Below, one piece after another: positions 23,122 to 34,566 of a DNA stretch of 64,000 bases (positions are counted from its first letter, which is position 1; every line of letters begins with the position of its first letter). Position numbers and translations under genes: made by a program. The stretch is from Chlorops oryzae (Eukaryota > Arthropoda > Insecta > Diptera > Chloropidae). The stretch spans positions 9,157,251 through 9,221,250 of the forward strand of contig CM035806.1 of the NCBI GenBank assembly GCA_020466095.1, in the 5' to 3' direction. Below the pieces are notes generated by a model that saw nothing but the letters and a program-made list of their open reading frames with translations, was not told the origin of the DNA and did not search any database.

Positions 23122-23153
23122 ACTATCGATGGTTTTTGAAAACTATCGATAGT
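23122..23153. promoter_or_regulatory. ATCGAT palindrome (DREF/BEAF-type motif pair)
   Basis: CTATCGATGG and CTATCGATAG stand 20 bp apart as arms of a 32 bp near-palindrome. Two further ATCGAT sites lie at about 23309 and 23324. TATCGATA is the fly DREF site and CGATA the BEAF-32 core. It may be a regulatory or boundary site, or a dispersed-repeat end. Confidence 0.3.
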
Positions 23154-23328
23154 TTTGATTCATGCACATTTACTCTAACATTCGAAAAGTTGATGCTGGC
23201 GGTGGCAGAGGGCTTTCCACTTTTTGGAAATAGATAGATTCTTAAAAATGCCTTTATTAAGATTAGGGCGAGCCGCTCTAAAATGCATTTTTCGATTGTC
23301 AAACTTATCGATTGTCAAAATTATCGAT

Positions 23329-23735
23329 GATGATGGTGAGGTTGGTGATGATGTTGGTGATAACATTGGTGATGATGTTGGTGATAATAATGATGATGGT
23401 GATAATGTTGGTGATGATGATGATATTGGTGTTGATGATGTTGGTGAAATGGTGATGACGATGATGTTGGTGATGATGATGGTGTGATGATGATGGTGAG
23501 GTTGGTGATGATGATGATGGTGATGATGTTGGTGATGATTTTGGTGATAATGATGATGATGGTGATAGTGTTGGTGGTGATGATGATGGTGAGGTTGGTG
23601 ATAATGATGGTGTATGGTGATGATGATGGTGAGGTGTGGTGATGAATGATGATGATGTGATAATGGTGATGATGATGATGTTGGTGATGATGATGGTGAG
23701 GTTTGTGTGATGATGTTGGTGATGATGATGTGATG

Positions 23736-23768
<33 letters not shown>

Positions 23769-23787
23769 GATGATGATGATGATGATT
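23329..23787 (+). repeat. GAT-based minisatellite (GATGATGTTGGTGAT units)
   Basis: About 460 bp of GAT triplets interspersed with GTTGGT and GAGGTT. It starts as 15-mer-like units and ends as pure (GAT)n. The plus frame reads Asp/Gly/Val repeats only over part of it and breaks by indels, so coding is not supported. Confidence 0.9.
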
Positions 23788-23799
23788 AAAAATTACACA

Positions 23800-24330
23800 A
23801 CTTCTTGCTTCGTCACGTCGTGAAAAATCTTCAGAAATTCTGCCAGTCTTAAGTGTCCCATTTTACAAACCAAATGAGAATTATAGACATCATGCTAAAA
23901 TTTTATTCTATGCACTGATGCCAGAACGAGGGGGTTATTCCGTTTTTAGAGATTTTTTCGATTTTACCTTTAACCAAAAATCACTTCAAATGCTTTCAAG
24001 GGATTTTCACTGATCACTTTCCTAAAGAAAACAGAAAAACGGGATATTTTTCAATATCCAAGGAAAAAGAGTCACCCAAATACTGGCTGCCATCAGTGCT
24101 GGTTACAAAGTATGGAGAATTGATTAAGAAAGGTTTTTAAATTCGGCTTCTTGTAGATTACCACGTGACATTTAATAAGGAGGGATACTCATGCGCAGTA
24201 TATTATGAAATTAAATTTGAAAGAAATTGAAATTGAAATTATTGGACTACCATTAATTTTTGAAATTTAAAACTTTCAAACGGTTGATATTTAAATAAGT
24301 CAGACGCAACTCTGCACACTCAATCATCTT
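23800..24330. mobile_element. diverged relative of the ACAC-NGAG MITE
   Basis: GTCTTAAGTGTCCCATTTTA and AAATGAGAATTATA near 23850-23895 match the block at 21236-21275 in copy 1 of the MITE at 19542, and AAATTGAAATTGAAATTATT near 24225 resembles its AATTGAAATTGTT stretch. Ends are not defined. Confidence 0.35.
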
Positions 24331-25404
24331 CGATTACTTGCCAACTCAGTACGAGCGAAAGTAAAAAAAAAATGTACTTGCAAGAAAATAATTTTCAGCT
24401 TTTTATTTTTATTTTGCACGTCTTTCATATGGGCACTTCACTTACGTCGGATCTCAGTACCTATAGAGGTTTTGAAGATATAAACAACTCCATTGAAAGG
24501 GACGATTTAGAGATTAGAATTCAAATTTTTTGTGTCAACACCTAAAAGGTATGTTGGAAATTTCTTCTCTTTCCGATTGGATCATTGAAATTAAAGGAAA
24601 TAAATTTAATTTTCAAATAACAAAAAAAAAACAACAAAATTTCTTTATTTCCTTATTGCACTCATTTGAAGCACTACCGCTTCTCAGAGCATTCAAAAAA
24701 AAAAAAAAGTACAAAACTACAACAAAAAATGGAAAAAAAATTGCAACCTTATTAAATTTTGATAAATCGTTCACCGAGTATTTCAGCGCAAAATCATCAA
24801 TCTATCCATAATTTGGTTCGAGTTGTGTCTGGCCGATGGCGTTCTGCTCAATGATTGTGTAATAATTTCTAGTGTCGCTTTCGTTTGTTGTAGGCGGATT
24901 TGGGCATTAATTTTTTGTTATAAAAAAAAAAACTTTATTTATTTTTCTAAAATGCACATTTCAGCTCGGAGCGCTATTATCTTTTACAACTTGATTGTAA
25001 GTAATTCTTACAACGATCGTATAAAAATCGGCATCGACAAAGGGAAAATAATCAAGTTATCACAAGACAATCGTTGACGAATTCTCCCGAGGGCGCTTAA
25101 ACGGAATAACAACAACAACATTAGCAACAACAACGAAAACAAAAACAACAACGACAAGGACAAGAAAAATATCTAAAAATAAATACCAAGAAATTAGAAA
25201 GTCTGCGAAATTATGGTATGAAAGGACAATATTTTAGCAAACAATTAGGCCTTGATGTGCACGGTGATGTTACGGAGAGTCGGAAATTAGAGTCAAAGTT
25301 CGATGACTGGAACTAGTTACCTACTCCGGCAAGAGGAACTTTTTATGGTTTTCGGGCATGCCAAACCCATGCGGACCCTAGCTAAAAAAAAATGTCCACC
25401 AATA
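24331..25404. other. no gene recognised
   Basis: A-runs at 24696-24708 and 24920, an ACAAC/AAC-rich stretch at 25108-25165, and short low-complexity frames. Nothing coding is supported. Confidence 0.5.
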
Positions 25405-25755
25405 TACAGTCGAATCTGGATATAGTGAATTTATTTGTGCAAGTCCTGTTCATAGTACCCAGATTGTTCGTATTATTGAATGATTGTTTATTATTTACAG
25501 GCCCGTAGAGAGAATTTTATGGCCCTGGGGATTTTTCAGGGGCTCCCTCACAAAAATGTGCGAACAAAAAAAAAAAAATAAGTCCCATGCCAATTATCGG
25601 CCCCTTCAGAAAGCCCAGGCCCGGAGGAAAATTGCCCTTTTCTACTCCTTTCTCTACAGGCCTGATTATTCAGAACCGTCCGTGTAACAAAAAAGCGTTC
25701 AATATTTCGACCTGATCATTATTTCAGGGATTCGTTATATCCAGATTCGACTGTA
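25405..25755. mobile_element. pogo/mariner-like MITE with TA ends
   Basis: TACAGTCGAATCTGGATATA at the left; the right end is its inverse (TATATCCAGATTCGACTGTA). TA borders and CAGT-type ends with ATATAGTGAAT are typical of pogo/Tigger-like MITEs. Interrupted at 25490-25672 by a small hAT-type element, leaving about 175 bp of its own sequence. Confidence 0.75.
25498..25664. mobile_element. 167 bp hAT-type MITE nested in the pogo-like MITE
   Basis: The ends CAGGCCCGTAGAGA and TCTCTACAGGCCTG are inverted. The flanks are ATTATTTA (25490-25497) and ATTATTCA (25665-25672), an 8 bp target duplication with one mismatch, as hAT transposons make. No coding capacity. Confidence 0.8.
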
Positions 25756-26366
25756 TTTATGATCGGGTATGGAGTCAAATTGGGAGTACTTAATCTTGGT
25801 ACATATATGCACGAAGGGTTAACCATGTGATCTAAAATTATTTTCGATGTCGTACAGCTATAGTAAGTTTAATTATATTCACACCCTAATCTAAACATTA
25901 ATAATAATGCTACCACGACGACCAGGAGCCAAAAAAAAAAAAAAAAAAAAACAACGTCTTAGTAGTATGACCACAGGATAGGACAGGATAGCTCCGGAAC
26001 TCCACCAAGGCTTACACCGATTCGGTCCATATCCCTCTGATGAGGCAAAGTTATGTACACTGTATTTTTATACAGTGGAGCCTACAAAAGTCAGATGGAC
26101 GCTCATTGGGCAGTTACTGGCTTTAAACAATACAAAATTTTAGTTACCTAAAGGTAAAAAAAAAAAATAAATTTTACACGCGAGCATGATCGATAGCCAA
26201 GACGGAGATTTACATTTGCCAGTCATGCCACGCCCTAAATCGGGACCTCCTAGGGACACGCCGAGCTGGGTATGAAAGCGTTTTTCTCTCATTCCCGTCG
26301 ATCTTTTGGAAAAAAAATTCTATTTTCAGTTTATGCGATTTATAATAATTAAATTCAGGCTTTAAG
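25756..26366. other. no gene recognised
   Basis: A-run at about 25930-25950. TACAGTGGAGCCTACAAAAG at 26073 looks like a mariner-type end, but no partner was found. Confidence 0.45.
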
Positions 26367-26629
26367 CTTTCGATTAGCGTTGCCAGATGTTGACATGAAT
26401 AATCCCGAATTTTTACAAATAAAATAAAATTAATTAAGAAAACATTATTCCCCATTTTACTCCAATACCATTTGCCAAATAACACAAAATTTTTGATTGT
26501 CTCTTGATGTCTAATAAAAAATATGTATGTATGTACTAAAAGCTAAAAAAAAATAATTCCTTATGTCCCAGATTCCAATCATCACAACCGTGTTCCTCAT
26601 CAATCTAAAGCATTGATCAGACAAAAATG

Positions 26630-27195
26630 AAAAAAACAAGTAAGAAAGCTAAAGTCGGTCAAGCCCGACTTTGAAATACCCAGCGTCCCGACATTATGAG
26701 CGCACAATGTTTTGCTTCTCTATTTGTGGGCGTGGCAGTGGGAGGGCAACATAAATTATTTCCCTACACCTTTCATTCGCCTTGGTGAACCTATGTTGCG
26801 AATTTGAAGCTTCTACGCCTTTTACTTCGGAAGTTACGAAAAATCTTCATTTGTGGGCGTGGCAGTGGGCGGGCCACATAAAATTTTTTTTCACGCGGAA
26901 ATATCTCAAAGTAAGTCCCGCGTTTGTGGCTCTAGGATAGCGTAGGGGATGCGTGCTATGCTCTTGATCCCAGGGTCCGAGGTTCGATTCCCGGCACAGG
27001 CGAAACGGATTGTAATGTTCCAAGCCTAGCACTGGTTTTTCAAAAATCGCATGTTAGGGGCACACTACATAAAAAGACATACACTCACACAAACAGAAGA
27101 AAACCTCCTTGGTATCACAATGGGCCGATTAACGGCCTAAGTGGCAGCCACTTCAACCAACCAACCAACCAACCAACCAAGTCCCTCGTTTCTCA
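26630..27195 (+). mobile_element. DINE-1/Helentron-like element fragment, split by a SINE
   Basis: Begins AAACAAGTAAGAAAGC, then the hairpin AAGTCGGTCAAGCCCGACTT and ATACCC, the same terminal layout as the element at 59290 (AACAAGTAAGG, hairpin, ATACCC). GTGGGCGTGGC repeats are at 26727 and 26853. Cut by the SINE at 26927. The assignment to Helentrons rests on terminal hairpin, ATACCC subterminal motif and T-rich target, so it is tentative. The far end is not found. Confidence 0.5.
26927..27178 (+). mobile_element. tRNA-derived SINE with (CCAA)n tail
   Basis: The head has an A-box-like TAGCGTAGGGG (26939) and a B box GGTTCGATTCCC (26983), about the spacing of a tRNA. These are internal RNA polymerase III promoter elements. 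The body ends GTGGCAGCCACTTC and is followed by five CCAA units. A 13 bp target duplication AAGTCCC(G/T)CGTTT flanks it (26914-26926, 27179-27191) with one mismatch, proving retroposition. 252 bp. The 3' part resembles the SINE at 41.7-41.9 kb. Confidence 0.85.
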
Positions 27196-27302
27196 AAGGA
27201 ATTCAGTTTTTTTTTTTTTTTTTTTTTTTTTTTGTGAGTAAATTTTGAAACAAAGAAAATCCTTTTTTGCATGAAAAGACATCTGGCAACGCTGCTTTCG
27301 AT

Positions 27303-28070
27303 CGAACCATAACAAGGAGACATTTATTACGACATTCAATTAAACTGCGACCACTCGAGTGTGTTGACTTCAATCATAGGTGTATGCAAGGGATTAAGTT
27401 TGGTATTTTTTGACCGTTGGCATTACACCGAAGAAAGACGCCATGAATTGGAACAGCAATCAAAGAGACAAAAACTAGAAAAGTAAATAAACAAAAAAAT
27501 AAACTAACATTTTTCGAAGCAAGAAAAAAAAGGTACATAGCCCAGTGCCTTCAAGAATTAATGGAAATTGTCATTTTTATGTGAATATATTTCGGCTAAA
27601 AGAAGTGAAAAGAGCTTAACTTTGAAATAATGCTGCGGTCGTGAGGGATTTTTTTTAAGGTATACAAGTATATATATTTTTTTCTTTAGCTTCGAGTCCC
27701 TTACTCAAATTTTTATTATTATTTTTTTTTTTTTATCTATCTCTATTGAATATGAAATGAAAGATTTAATTCGATTGAGCTTTTTGCTCCATTTTAATGA
27801 GATTAAGCTCACGTTGACATTTTTGAATAAACGTTAAAAAAAAAAAGAAAGAAAATTAGAAATAGAAAAAAATATTAATTCCCTTGCGACGATGGAAATT
27901 AAGCTGCATTATTCAAAGATCCCACAAGAATACTGGAGCAATCCATTGAAGTGGCAATTTGAAATTGGAACCTACTTCGTGATGGAATAGAGATTAAAAG
28001 GGCATTAAAGATTTTTTGGAGTTATATCGGAGAAATGCACTGACAATCAGTGAAAGGTTTTTTGGCTTAA
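27303..28070. other. no gene recognised
   Basis: T-rich at 27690-27735, A-rich at 27838-27875. No frame or paired repeat is supported. Confidence 0.5.
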
Positions 28071-29219
28071 TTTTACTTTAGTGACATATGGGGGATTTGG
28101 CTTAATGTATACGTAAAAACACCTTCCTGAGCCCGAATATGCAATCCGTTTTTGGGGGTCACGTATGGTTTAGAAGATATCGCAATTTAAAAGTTTGTAT
28201 GAAAACACTATGGAAATTGACTGGCAGCAAAAGCGTAGCGCTACCAGACTTCACGTTTTGGAAAACTCTGCCAATTGGTAGATTTAAGTAGTTGTTGTAT
28301 GATTCGAATAAAAAAAGAATAAGAATTGAGAAAATATGAACAAAAAAAATGGAGAAAATAGGAAAAAAATTGACAAAAATGGAAAAATAGAAAAAAAATG
28401 GGGAAATTAAAAAAAAAAAAAAAAATTGAGAAAAATTAAAAAAAAAAATTGGAGAAAATTAAGGTTTTCCACAAGAAAAACGTGAAAATTTTCACCTGCG
28501 GCGCTGCTTTGTTTTCTTCTCATCACCACCACTTTATCAATTTCACAATTTCAACTCTTGCTCCTGAAAAGGACCAATTGGTGGGTTACTCCCCCGTCCG
28601 ATCCGAAATTCTAATTTGAATTTCTCTCTTCTTCATCATCGACTTCAATGGCGTAGCTAGAGTTGGATTCGTCATCTGAAAGGTGCCTCTCCCTTACGTG
28701 TTGGTATACTTCTGCAGCTACCTTAAAGAATTCCACAAACGGATCCAAAATTTTCGCTCTACACCCCTGCAAAAACATGAATTTCGCCAATTTACCTCGA
28801 AAGAAGGACTTATTCCGAGAATAATTTGGCAAAAATGCTTTCGCATGCCGCCACATCGATTCAATCGTATTTGTGTGCGCTTTTATATATCCTTTATTTC
28901 AATTGTATTTATTTCCTTCATTAAAACATTTTTTATATATAGAAAAAATTAATTTCACACTTTTTATAAATATGGCAACATTTCATACAAAATTTTCTGA
29001 ATTTTGCTCTTAAATCCAAATTAAATAGTCTGGCAACGCCGCAAAAGTTAAAATGATCTAAAAATTCGTGCTTTTTTCGGCAATTTTCAAATCGTTCTAT
29101 CTTCTAAACCAGACGCGACCCCCAAAAACGGATTGCAGATTCGGACTCAGGGGGTCATTTTACATAACATATAGTGGAAAAAACAAAAAAAAAATCCCCC
29201 ATATGTCACTAAAGTAAAA
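28071..29219. mobile_element. Merlin-type DNA transposon, internally deleted
   Basis: TTTTACTTTAGTGACATATG begins a perfect 28 bp terminal inverted repeat that continues imperfectly to about 120 bp, including GCAATCCGTTTTTGGGGGTC. Outside lie TTGGCTTAA and TTGTTCCAA, possibly a worn 9 bp duplication; Merlin makes 8-9 bp ones. The interior encodes the C-terminus of a Merlin/IS1016-type transposase on the minus strand. The N-terminal half is gone and A-rich filler lies at 28310-28450. Confidence 0.75.
28611..28880 (-). pseudogene. Merlin/ISXO2-like transposase, C-terminal fragment
   Basis: The minus-strand frame opens AHTNTIESMWRHAKAFLPNY, the signature of the last DDE block of the ISXO2/IS1016-like transposase family (AHT-x-TIE-x-WRHAK). 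It then reads LAKFMFL and DPFVEFF and an acidic, serine-rich tail ending EEERNSN before TAG. About 89 residues without a stop, roughly the last quarter of a typical protein. Upstream codons degenerate at once into AT-rich DNA, so the catalytic N-terminal part was lost by deletion and the fragment cannot be active. Confidence 0.75.
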
Positions 29220-29893
29220 TTGTTCCAAACAGTACCCCGTTAGTGCCATCATAGGGGCGGAAAATATTGTTTTTTGTCCAGAGAGACAAAAAAGCTGGAT
29301 CGGGCCCTGCCAGTTTTACCTCCAAAGGGAGCATTGAGAACGTCGAATTTTCATGCTACCTACAGTTTATAATTACCAAAAGTCCCAGCGAGAGTCCAAC
29401 ATGAGGGCCGTCCCAAGAACGGGCAGAGCCGAACCACTCGGTCCCCGCTGTACCCTATTTAACGTCATAGGGCGAACCCATCGTTGAACTGCAGACCATA
29501 ATAAACTACCTGTTCGATACCCGGTTAACTCACTGGTGAAGATTCGCCTTTACGGTTGCGGGTTCACCATTACTGTACCCGTCGCGGGAGCTCTATGAAG
29601 GTTCATGGTTCAGTTTTAGAAGAAAGCTTAAGGAAAACTTGAATCGCCATCGAAATTTTAACGCCTTACAGGATGCAAATTTATGGAACCTCAATTGAAT
29701 TCATCGCGTTCAAATCAAATCAAATCAATGAGAATAATTTTAGAAAAAAAGATTTCAATTCTCTCAATTCTTTTTTCTACTCTTAATCTATCTCTGTACT
29801 CGTATCCTTACAAAATAATGTCAATAAAAAATGTGTAATGCCAAAAAAAGCTTCGTGGTGCCATTTTTTGAGGACTAATTGGTTTATTTATAC
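29220..29893. other. GC-richer unidentified sequence, probably old transposon
   Basis: GCTGGATCGGGCC at 29292 recurs at 34169-34182, suggesting a dispersed family. The stretch 29240-29700 is less AT-rich than its surroundings and contains no long frame. Confidence 0.35.
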
Positions 29894-30507
29894 TACACTG
29901 AGCGAATTTAACTATGATTTTTTTCAAAGGGCACATTGTTATTCACAGTCGTTTTGATTTTCGGTATAATTCTCATTTGGTTTATAAAATAGGACATATA
30001 AGATATTTATTCATCTTAGAACTTTTTAAGCTTTAAGGGAAAAATTTTTAATTACATTTGTTTTCGTTCAGTATAATTCTCATTTGGTTTATAAAAATGA
30101 TATATAAGACATTCATTCATTTTAGAACTTTTTAAGCATTGCGAAAGCAGTCACACGACAACGGAGTGACAAAATCGGATGAAGTCCTTCCAATGGCTAT
30201 TTTTGGGGTTATGTTCAGCAGAGGGCTCTGTGGCCATTTGGTATTTTTTTTGGAAATTTTTTTATTTTAAAAATTATCTTGTCATTTCAATTACTTATGT
30301 CCGTGGTTTGTTTCAACAAATTAAATTTAAATCCATTTTTGAAAATTACCAATTCAATTCAACCTGATATATGGTTGATTCAAAAGGAAAATCTTTATTT
30401 TTTCCAACAAGAAAAATTGTTAAAATAAAAATATTCCTTGTTGAAGCCGTTTTGTATGTTTTTCCTTTGGATTTAACCAGTTTTCTGTTTGATTTTTTCT
30501 CTGTGTG
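29894..30507 (-). mobile_element. ACAC-NGAG MITE, copy 2
   Basis: An inverted relative of the element at 19542-21442. It starts TACACTGAGCGAATTTAACT and ends TTTTTTCTCTGTGTG. It contains a tandem duplication of about 70 bp with 107 bp offset (29962 and 30069, both GTATAATTCTCATTTGGTTT), absent from copy 1. No insertions are nested in it. Confidence 0.7.
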
Positions 30508-30621
30508 CTCTCATTAGTTTTTTTTTCGAATCCGCCAAGTCCATGAATTTTTTCATCTTAATAATTTTATGCCCAAAATGGGTTAATTCTTTGATTAATA
30601 ATTTTGACCTGCGATACTCTT

Positions 30622-30627
<6 letters not shown>

Positions 30628-30697
<70 letters not shown>

Positions 30698-30750
30698 TCT
30701 CTCTCTCTCTCTCTTCTCTCTTCCTCTCTCTCTCTCTCTCTCTCTCTCTG
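30628..30750 (+). repeat. (CT)n microsatellite
   Basis: Long CT run with occasional CTT interruptions, pyrimidines on the plus strand. Frames over it are artefacts. Confidence 0.95.
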
Positions 30751-31899
30751 TTTGTGATAATTTTCATTTATAAAAGCTTCATTTGAAATCAAAATGGGAG
30801 AAAAGCCGAAAAAAAACCTCATATTCCTCGATACAGTTAAAGAAATTTTAAATTTTAAATCAACTCAAACTTCTCACAAGTGTAAAAGAAGAAATGACAT
30901 GCCATGGTCCGGCCCCATATCACCCAGTGACATGTACATACATATGTATGTGAGGAGCAATCAAGGAGACATCGAGGGAAGGAGGTAGAGAGCAAGAGAA
31001 GAGCAGAAAAAAAAACGGAAATATATACGGAACACCGTCGTTTAAAGTAAGTGTGACACGCATGACGATCTGCGCGTGGACAGATTCACAGATTTTGATA
31101 GCCACGCCACCAAGCATCAAGCATCCGATGATGATCATGCATGGTGGGGCGAGCGGCGTGCGGCGTGCAGCGAGCGAAAAGAACGCACCTCATCGGCTTG
31201 GTGGACCAGTGACCCAAATGCGTTTGACGAAACGAACATGAAACCTGTCCAAGCGTGGCTGTGATGTGCTCTTGTCTTAAAGTGTAATGTCAATCTAACT
31301 GGATGCACCATATGTGGTCACGGACACTGTGCGCGCTGTGTGCGCTGAAAGTAAATTATGGCCAAGGCATTGCCATTGACGAAGGTACGAGTAGCTGGAC
31401 TAATTTCTTTCCTCCAGTTCGAACAAGTGCAAAAACTCCACCGTGGTGGATATCTGTCAAAATGAAAAGAGATCAATTCTTTTCTTTCACCTCATTGTGT
31501 TGGTTTGTTTATTTGCTTGTTGTTGTTGTTGTTGCTGTGCTTGGTGTTGGTGTTGTAGTTGTTGCTTTTGGCATCGTGTTTAACCGTAGTATCGATCGAT
31601 GATCGATAAAACCATTTTCTTCTATGACTTTGCAAAATGGCGCGTCTGTCATAATTGTTTTTGACAATATGTCTTCTATTCTAATTTCTGTTCGATCAAT
31701 GGAGTGTGCACTTAAGCGATCGTTTCTGTAATTTACTGAGGACAAACATGGCGATAAATCGTGATAAGCGTGTCTGTGGACTTCATGCATTGGTGTTGTA
31801 AACTTTCTATCAATGATTGGAGAAAACTTTCAATCACTCTGGAGGTCAAGGTATTTCTCTTATTCTCTTTTTTTTCTACTTCTTCTGGCATATCTGTAC
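30751..31899. other. no gene recognised; moderately GC sequence
   Basis: Several overlapping short frames between 31050 and 31600, none with a recognisable domain. (GTT)n lies at 31517-31536 and near 31550. GATCGATGATCGAT sits at 31594. The region 31040-31480 has higher GC than average and could hold an unrecognised exon. Confidence 0.35.
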
Positions 31900-32490
31900 T
31901 CTTTCTTGCTTTCTCTTGTAATTTTCTTCTTCTTTCTACTTCTTTCTCTCTTTCATTCTCTTTTCTCTCTCTCTCTTTCTCTCTTTCTTCTCTTTCTCTC
32001 TTCTCTTCTCTTTTCTCTCTTTCTTCTCTTTTCTCTCTCTTTCTCTCTCTTCTCTCTTCTCTCTTTTCTCTCTTTCTCTCTTTCTCTCTCTTCTCTCTCT
32101 TTCTCTCTTTCTCTCTTTCTCTCTTCTTCTTCTCTCTCTTTCTCTCTTTCTCTCTTCTCTCTCTTTCTCTCTTTCTCTCTCTCTCTCTTCTCTTTCTCTT
32201 TCTCTCTTTTCTCTTTCTCTTTTCTCTCTCTTTCTCTCTCTTTCTCTCTCTTTCTCTCTCTTTCTCTCTCTTTCTCTCTCTTCTCGCTTTCTCTCTTTAT
32301 CTCTCTTCTCTCTCTCTTTCTCTCTTTCTCTCTTTCTCTCTTTCTCTCTATTTCTCTCTCTTCTCTCTCTCTCTATCTATCTCGCTCTATTTCTCTCTTT
32401 CTCTCTCTCTCTATCTCTTTCTCTCTCTCTATTTCTCTCTTTCTCCCTCTATCTTTCTCTAAATCTCTCTACCTCTCTCTCTCATATTCA
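31900..32490 (+). repeat. 590 bp polypyrimidine array (CTTTCTCT units)
   Basis: Imperfect units of TTTCTCTC and CTTCTCTC on the plus strand. The longest frames across it (233 and 281 codons) read only Ser/Leu/Phe and are spurious. Confidence 0.95.
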
Positions 32491-33679
32491 ATTGTGATTT
32501 CTCGTATTCTCGTTAGGAGTTCAAAACCCCAAAAACCTCCCTCTGCGGACGCCCCCAGCTCAAAGCTGAATTATTCGATTCTCAAAAGAAAATTTTTTAT
32601 TTTATGTATGTTTTTTTTTTTTTTTGTTTTCTCTCCTCGTCCAAATTCGGCCAATTGAAACTGACGAACGAACTGAAAAAGGCACCATCAAGTCAGTTCA
32701 TAACATCATTCTATCTGTGATCTGCCTTTATTGATTTTCATGGCAAATATGACTTTGAACTTGCACACTTGCATATCAACGATGCCTAGATGCCTACTTG
32801 CCAGCGATTATACAATAAAAACTAAAAAATTTATATGCAGAGGTACATTGAAAAGAAAACGGTGCGCGGGGCCGGCCGTTTGCGCCTGCGCGAATGGCAA
32901 AATGAAATTGTTCAAATGGACAACTGTACACTTCGCGCTACTTGCGATTGCCTCAATCGTTTTTGGATCTAAAAAAAAAATTTTTTTTTTTTTTTTTTGG
33001 TTTTTTCGAAGCTAGAGAATATGTTGGTCCGTACGTTGGTGCACGATCAGTCCGGGCCCGAAGTACGAAGTACGAAGTACGCGAGACGCTGCGAATGATC
33101 AAATATTAATCATACCTTAAAATACGGCTAAGTATGTACAATTCTGCGTTAGCATTCGGCGTATGCGATTGAAAACGATTAATTCACAGCAGGGACACTC
33201 CAGTGACCTCTTCTCCTCAGAGAGACCGTGAAACTTGCTCACCCGTTCGCCTGCTCGCTTGCTTTCTTGCCATCGTGGCTAACGAAGTTTGGCTCTTTCT
33301 TTTTTTGTTTCTTTTTTTTTTTGCATTGCGCTCGCGGCATATTCCAATTGCCGGTCGGTCTATATGCTTCTATATGTGTTTATGTATCGACGTGTATGAT
33401 CCATCTGCACAACTATATCAGGCTCGGACACAATTTGCCTATATCTACGAACACACACCAGCCCCGACCGCGAGACAGACAGATGGACGGACGGACAGAT
33501 GGACGGACGGACGGACAGATGGACGGACAAACGTAGATGGATGCACATGAAGCGTTTGCAAATTCTACTGAAGCTATCCTGGGGCGCAGGCAGGCAGCGG
33601 TTTCGGTTGATTTTAAAGTAGCCACTCTTCGCTGGCAGCTGCTCCAAACGGTGAACTTCTAGGTGGAGTATGTAGCACA

Positions 33680-33712
<33 letters not shown>

Positions 33713-34342
33713 TTGTATTTTATTAACCATTCTTTTATTTTTCCTTTGGATTAGATACAACAAATCAGTTCGGTACGAAAGTTTGAGAACTTTATTACGA
33801 GCAGTGTGGGAAATATTTATCAATTAGATTGTTTGTATTCGAGGAGACCATTCAATTTTGATTGTGAGGAATGCGTAAAGAGAAGAGACTTTCAAATCGT
33901 CATTTCGTCATTTAGATAGATGGTGGTGCCGATTATAATTTCGATTAATAAAAGATTCCATCAAACAAGCATTTGGCAATTAGTGAAGGACGGACTTCTC
34001 AATGGTCATCGATTTTGAATCGATTTTGACTGGATGCAAAACAATCCAACCTCAATTTATTGGGATCAAATCAAGTGCAGAAGAATACTTATTTTAAAAA
34101 GAATTTATATTCTCTAAATTTTCATATTATTAAGTATATCTATGCCCAGAATATTATTTTTGCCCAGAAAGGTGAAAAGGCTGGATCGGGCCGCGCTTAG
34201 ACACACGTCATTGTACTTATAAGCAGTGCAGTGCCACGGAAGCAAGCTAGAAGCAAAAAGAGCGTAAGCACTCGTATGTGCACAAAATTGCTCTCAAATG
34301 AGAAGCAAAGCTGAGAGCCAACAATTCGTTCAGTTGAGTGCA
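32491..34342. other. no gene recognised
   Basis: A GTACGAA triplication at 33061-33080, (GGAC)n at 33478-33530, T25 at 33690-33714. TGCGCCTGCGCGAATGG at 32880 is a CpG-rich NRF1-like motif. Frames near 33203-33680 are driven by the GGAC repeat. Confidence 0.4.
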
Positions 34343-34566
34343 TATATAACTATATACATACTTATGTCACTCAGGAGCCGTTTCTATTTTGGCTCTTTTC
34401 AACACGGTCTTGGGTACCCAACAACATGAACATTTTGCACTGAGGTACTCACAAAGAGTATTTCTCTCTTAATCCTTTTTTTGCCTGCCGAGTAACATCT
34501 CTTTCTAACTGGCGCGAAATTTCCCGCGCAATATCACTGAGAGTGACATATATTATAATATATGGT
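34343..34566 (+). mobile_element. 224 bp MITE, copy 1 (ATGTCACTC ends)
   Basis: Matches in inverted orientation the sequence at 60293-60495. Shared blocks include CAGGAGCCGTTTCTATTTTG, GGTACCCA, TTTGCACTGAGGTACTCA and GCCTGCCGAGTA. ATGTCACTC and GAGTGACAT form short inverted ends next to TATATA-rich flanks. Confidence 0.65.

Larger units (their letters stand above)
26375..27294. mobile_element. hAT element with perfect 8 bp duplication, hosting two younger insertions
   Basis: The left end TAGCGTTGCCAGATGT pairs with the right end ACATCTGGCAACGCTG. CTTTCGAT flanks both sides (26367-26374, 27295-27302), a perfect 8 bp target duplication. The interior carries a DINE-like fragment that contains a SINE. 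No transposase remains. Confidence 0.85.

Noticed and set aside
26927..27005. Functional tRNA gene
   Set aside because: Head has A and B boxes but no proper acceptor stem; a 13 bp target duplication and a CCAA tail show it is a SINE.
31761..32658. 233- and 281-codon ORFs
   Set aside because: Products of the CTTTCTCT array, with no non-repetitive coding part.
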